DNA of 36,007 nucleotides from Candidatus Segetimicrobium genomatis. Lineage in GTDB: Bacteria > Sysuimicrobiota > Sysuimicrobiia > Sysuimicrobiales > Kaftiobacteriaceae. The DNA lies in assembly GCA_005882335.1 (NCBI GenBank), contig VBAP01000007.1, positions 43,557 to 79,563 on the forward strand. Direction: 5' to 3'. The translations under genes were made by a program, and so were the position numbers. Every line of letters starts with the position of its first letter. Position 1 is the first letter of the stretch. Positions 35,414 to 36,007 of the stretch are shown in pieces. Under the pieces are notes generated by a model, which was not told the origin of the DNA, did no database searches, and was given only the letters and a program-made list of their open reading frames with translations.

Positions 35414-36007
35414 ATTAGTTCTATGGTGGCACGAGTCCGCGTAGAAGCGCGTACACGGCAGCCTGCTACTGAGGTGGTTTTTCACCGTTCGCTCGCTGAT
35501 GGAGAGGCGGTTCGCAATCTCTTTGTTGGCCAGACCGGTGGTGACGTGCTGAAGGATTTCAACCTCTCGCTGCGTGAGCGGCAGATGCACCGCGGCCAGG
35601 TCCTTCGTCTCGCGCGTACGGGCAAACTCCCGCATCACCTTCGCTGCCATGGTGGGCGCAAGCAGACCCTCACCGCTGTGCACGACCCGGATGGCGCGGA
35701 TCAGTTCGTCCGGGGTGCAGTCCTTGAGCAGATATCCCATCGCGCCGGCTTTAATGGCTTCAAAGAGGAACTCTTCGTCGGCGTGAACCGTCAGCATGAT
35801 GATTCCGGCGCGCGGGCTGCTGGCTTTAATCATCCGCGCCGCGTCGATCCCAGACAAGGTGGGCATGGCGACGTCCAGGAGCACGATGTCAGGCGCCAGG
35901 TCTTCCGCCAGATGGACGGACTCCTCGCCGGTTTCGGCGTCGCCCACCACCTCGATGTCGCCGGCGCCCTCCAGGAGCCGGCGTACGCCCTGGCGGAACA
36001 ACAAGTG
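35369..36007 (-). pseudogene. NarL/LuxR-type response regulator, frameshifted in the HTH; 5' end outside window
   Basis: The frame runs off the window edge, so the true N-terminus is missing; the first visible residues are HLFRQGVRRLLE. The receiver domain has the phospho-acceptor Asp in IVLLDVAMPTLSG, Thr in MLTVHAD and Lys in YLLKDCTPDELI. The LuxR HTH LTQREVEILQHVTTGLANKE then SERTVKNHLS is normal up to about 35466. Beyond that the frame reads non-family sequence and word-repeat codons (NVYQVFNVYQVYHVS). A different frame from 35465 encodes the classical ending QAAVYALLRGLVPP with a stop at 35421-35423. About 31 nt expected between the two parts are absent, so the gene is broken or misassembled. 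Confidence 0.8.

Overview
The window is about 36 kb of GC-rich bacterial chromosome with normal coding density and no phage, transposase or CRISPR. Three things point to a deep-branching lineage with Gram-positive-type (Terrabacteria-like) regulation: a T-box riboswitch in front of valS, a CsoR-type copper repressor, and CIRCE-like half-sites at groL. Type IV pilus/type II secretion ATPases of the MshEN-GspE kind and HD-GYP proteins are also present. I cannot name the phylum from sequence alone; an uncultivated thermotolerant soil or sediment lineage would fit, but that is inference.

Layout. 1-4292 (+): branched-chain amino acid synthesis, leuC (partial), leuD, a 56-aa small ORF, leuB, ilvD and a DUF1059-like protein. 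4434-6062 (-): groL. 6457-7131 (-): a secreted trypsin-like protease. 7210-8166 (+): a consensus promoter, a structured RNA of about 155 nt ending in a terminator, then an exported protein. 8369-11256 (+): a copper operon with CsoR operator, csoR, copA and copZ. 11514-15293: tRNA-Arg, a small membrane protein, xpt, a peroxiredoxin-like protein, a KamB/NpmA-like 16S rRNA A1408 methyltransferase, a HAD phosphatase, tRNA-Lys and tRNA-Leu. 15340-21268 (+): the proteostasis block tig-clpP-clpX-lon. 21406-36007: two copies of a c-di-GMP-related cassette on either side of T-box/valS. Cassette A is a MshEN ATPase (+), with an HD-GYP and a HEAT protein (-). Cassette B is a HEAT protein, a degenerate HD-GYP protein and a second MshEN ATPase (+), followed by two response regulators (-).

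Two signals stand out. First, the two cassettes each contain a HEAT gene overlapping an HD-GYP gene by exactly ATGA, plus a MshEN-GspE ATPase. All four HEAT/HD-GYP proteins begin with what looks like the same N-terminal module. This suggests a duplicated signalling unit that may couple c-di-GMP to a pilus or secretion motor, with copy B decaying.

Second, many intergenic spaces are filled by degenerate short-word repeats (words of about 8-18 nt) arranged as inverted arms, and several words recur at distant loci: AGTTGGAA, GGTAGACCT, GTCGCGCAGTC and GGGAACGCGGGA. Other dispersed palindromes are GGGGTCAGACCCC, CCTCTCCC-GGGAGAGG and a TCATGCTGAGCGAAGTCGA element. These repeats reach into coding ends (leuB, tig, both response regulators, probably the HEAT2 N-terminus), lie inside the valS T-box leader and sit against promoters. 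I know of no described family that explains the recurring words.
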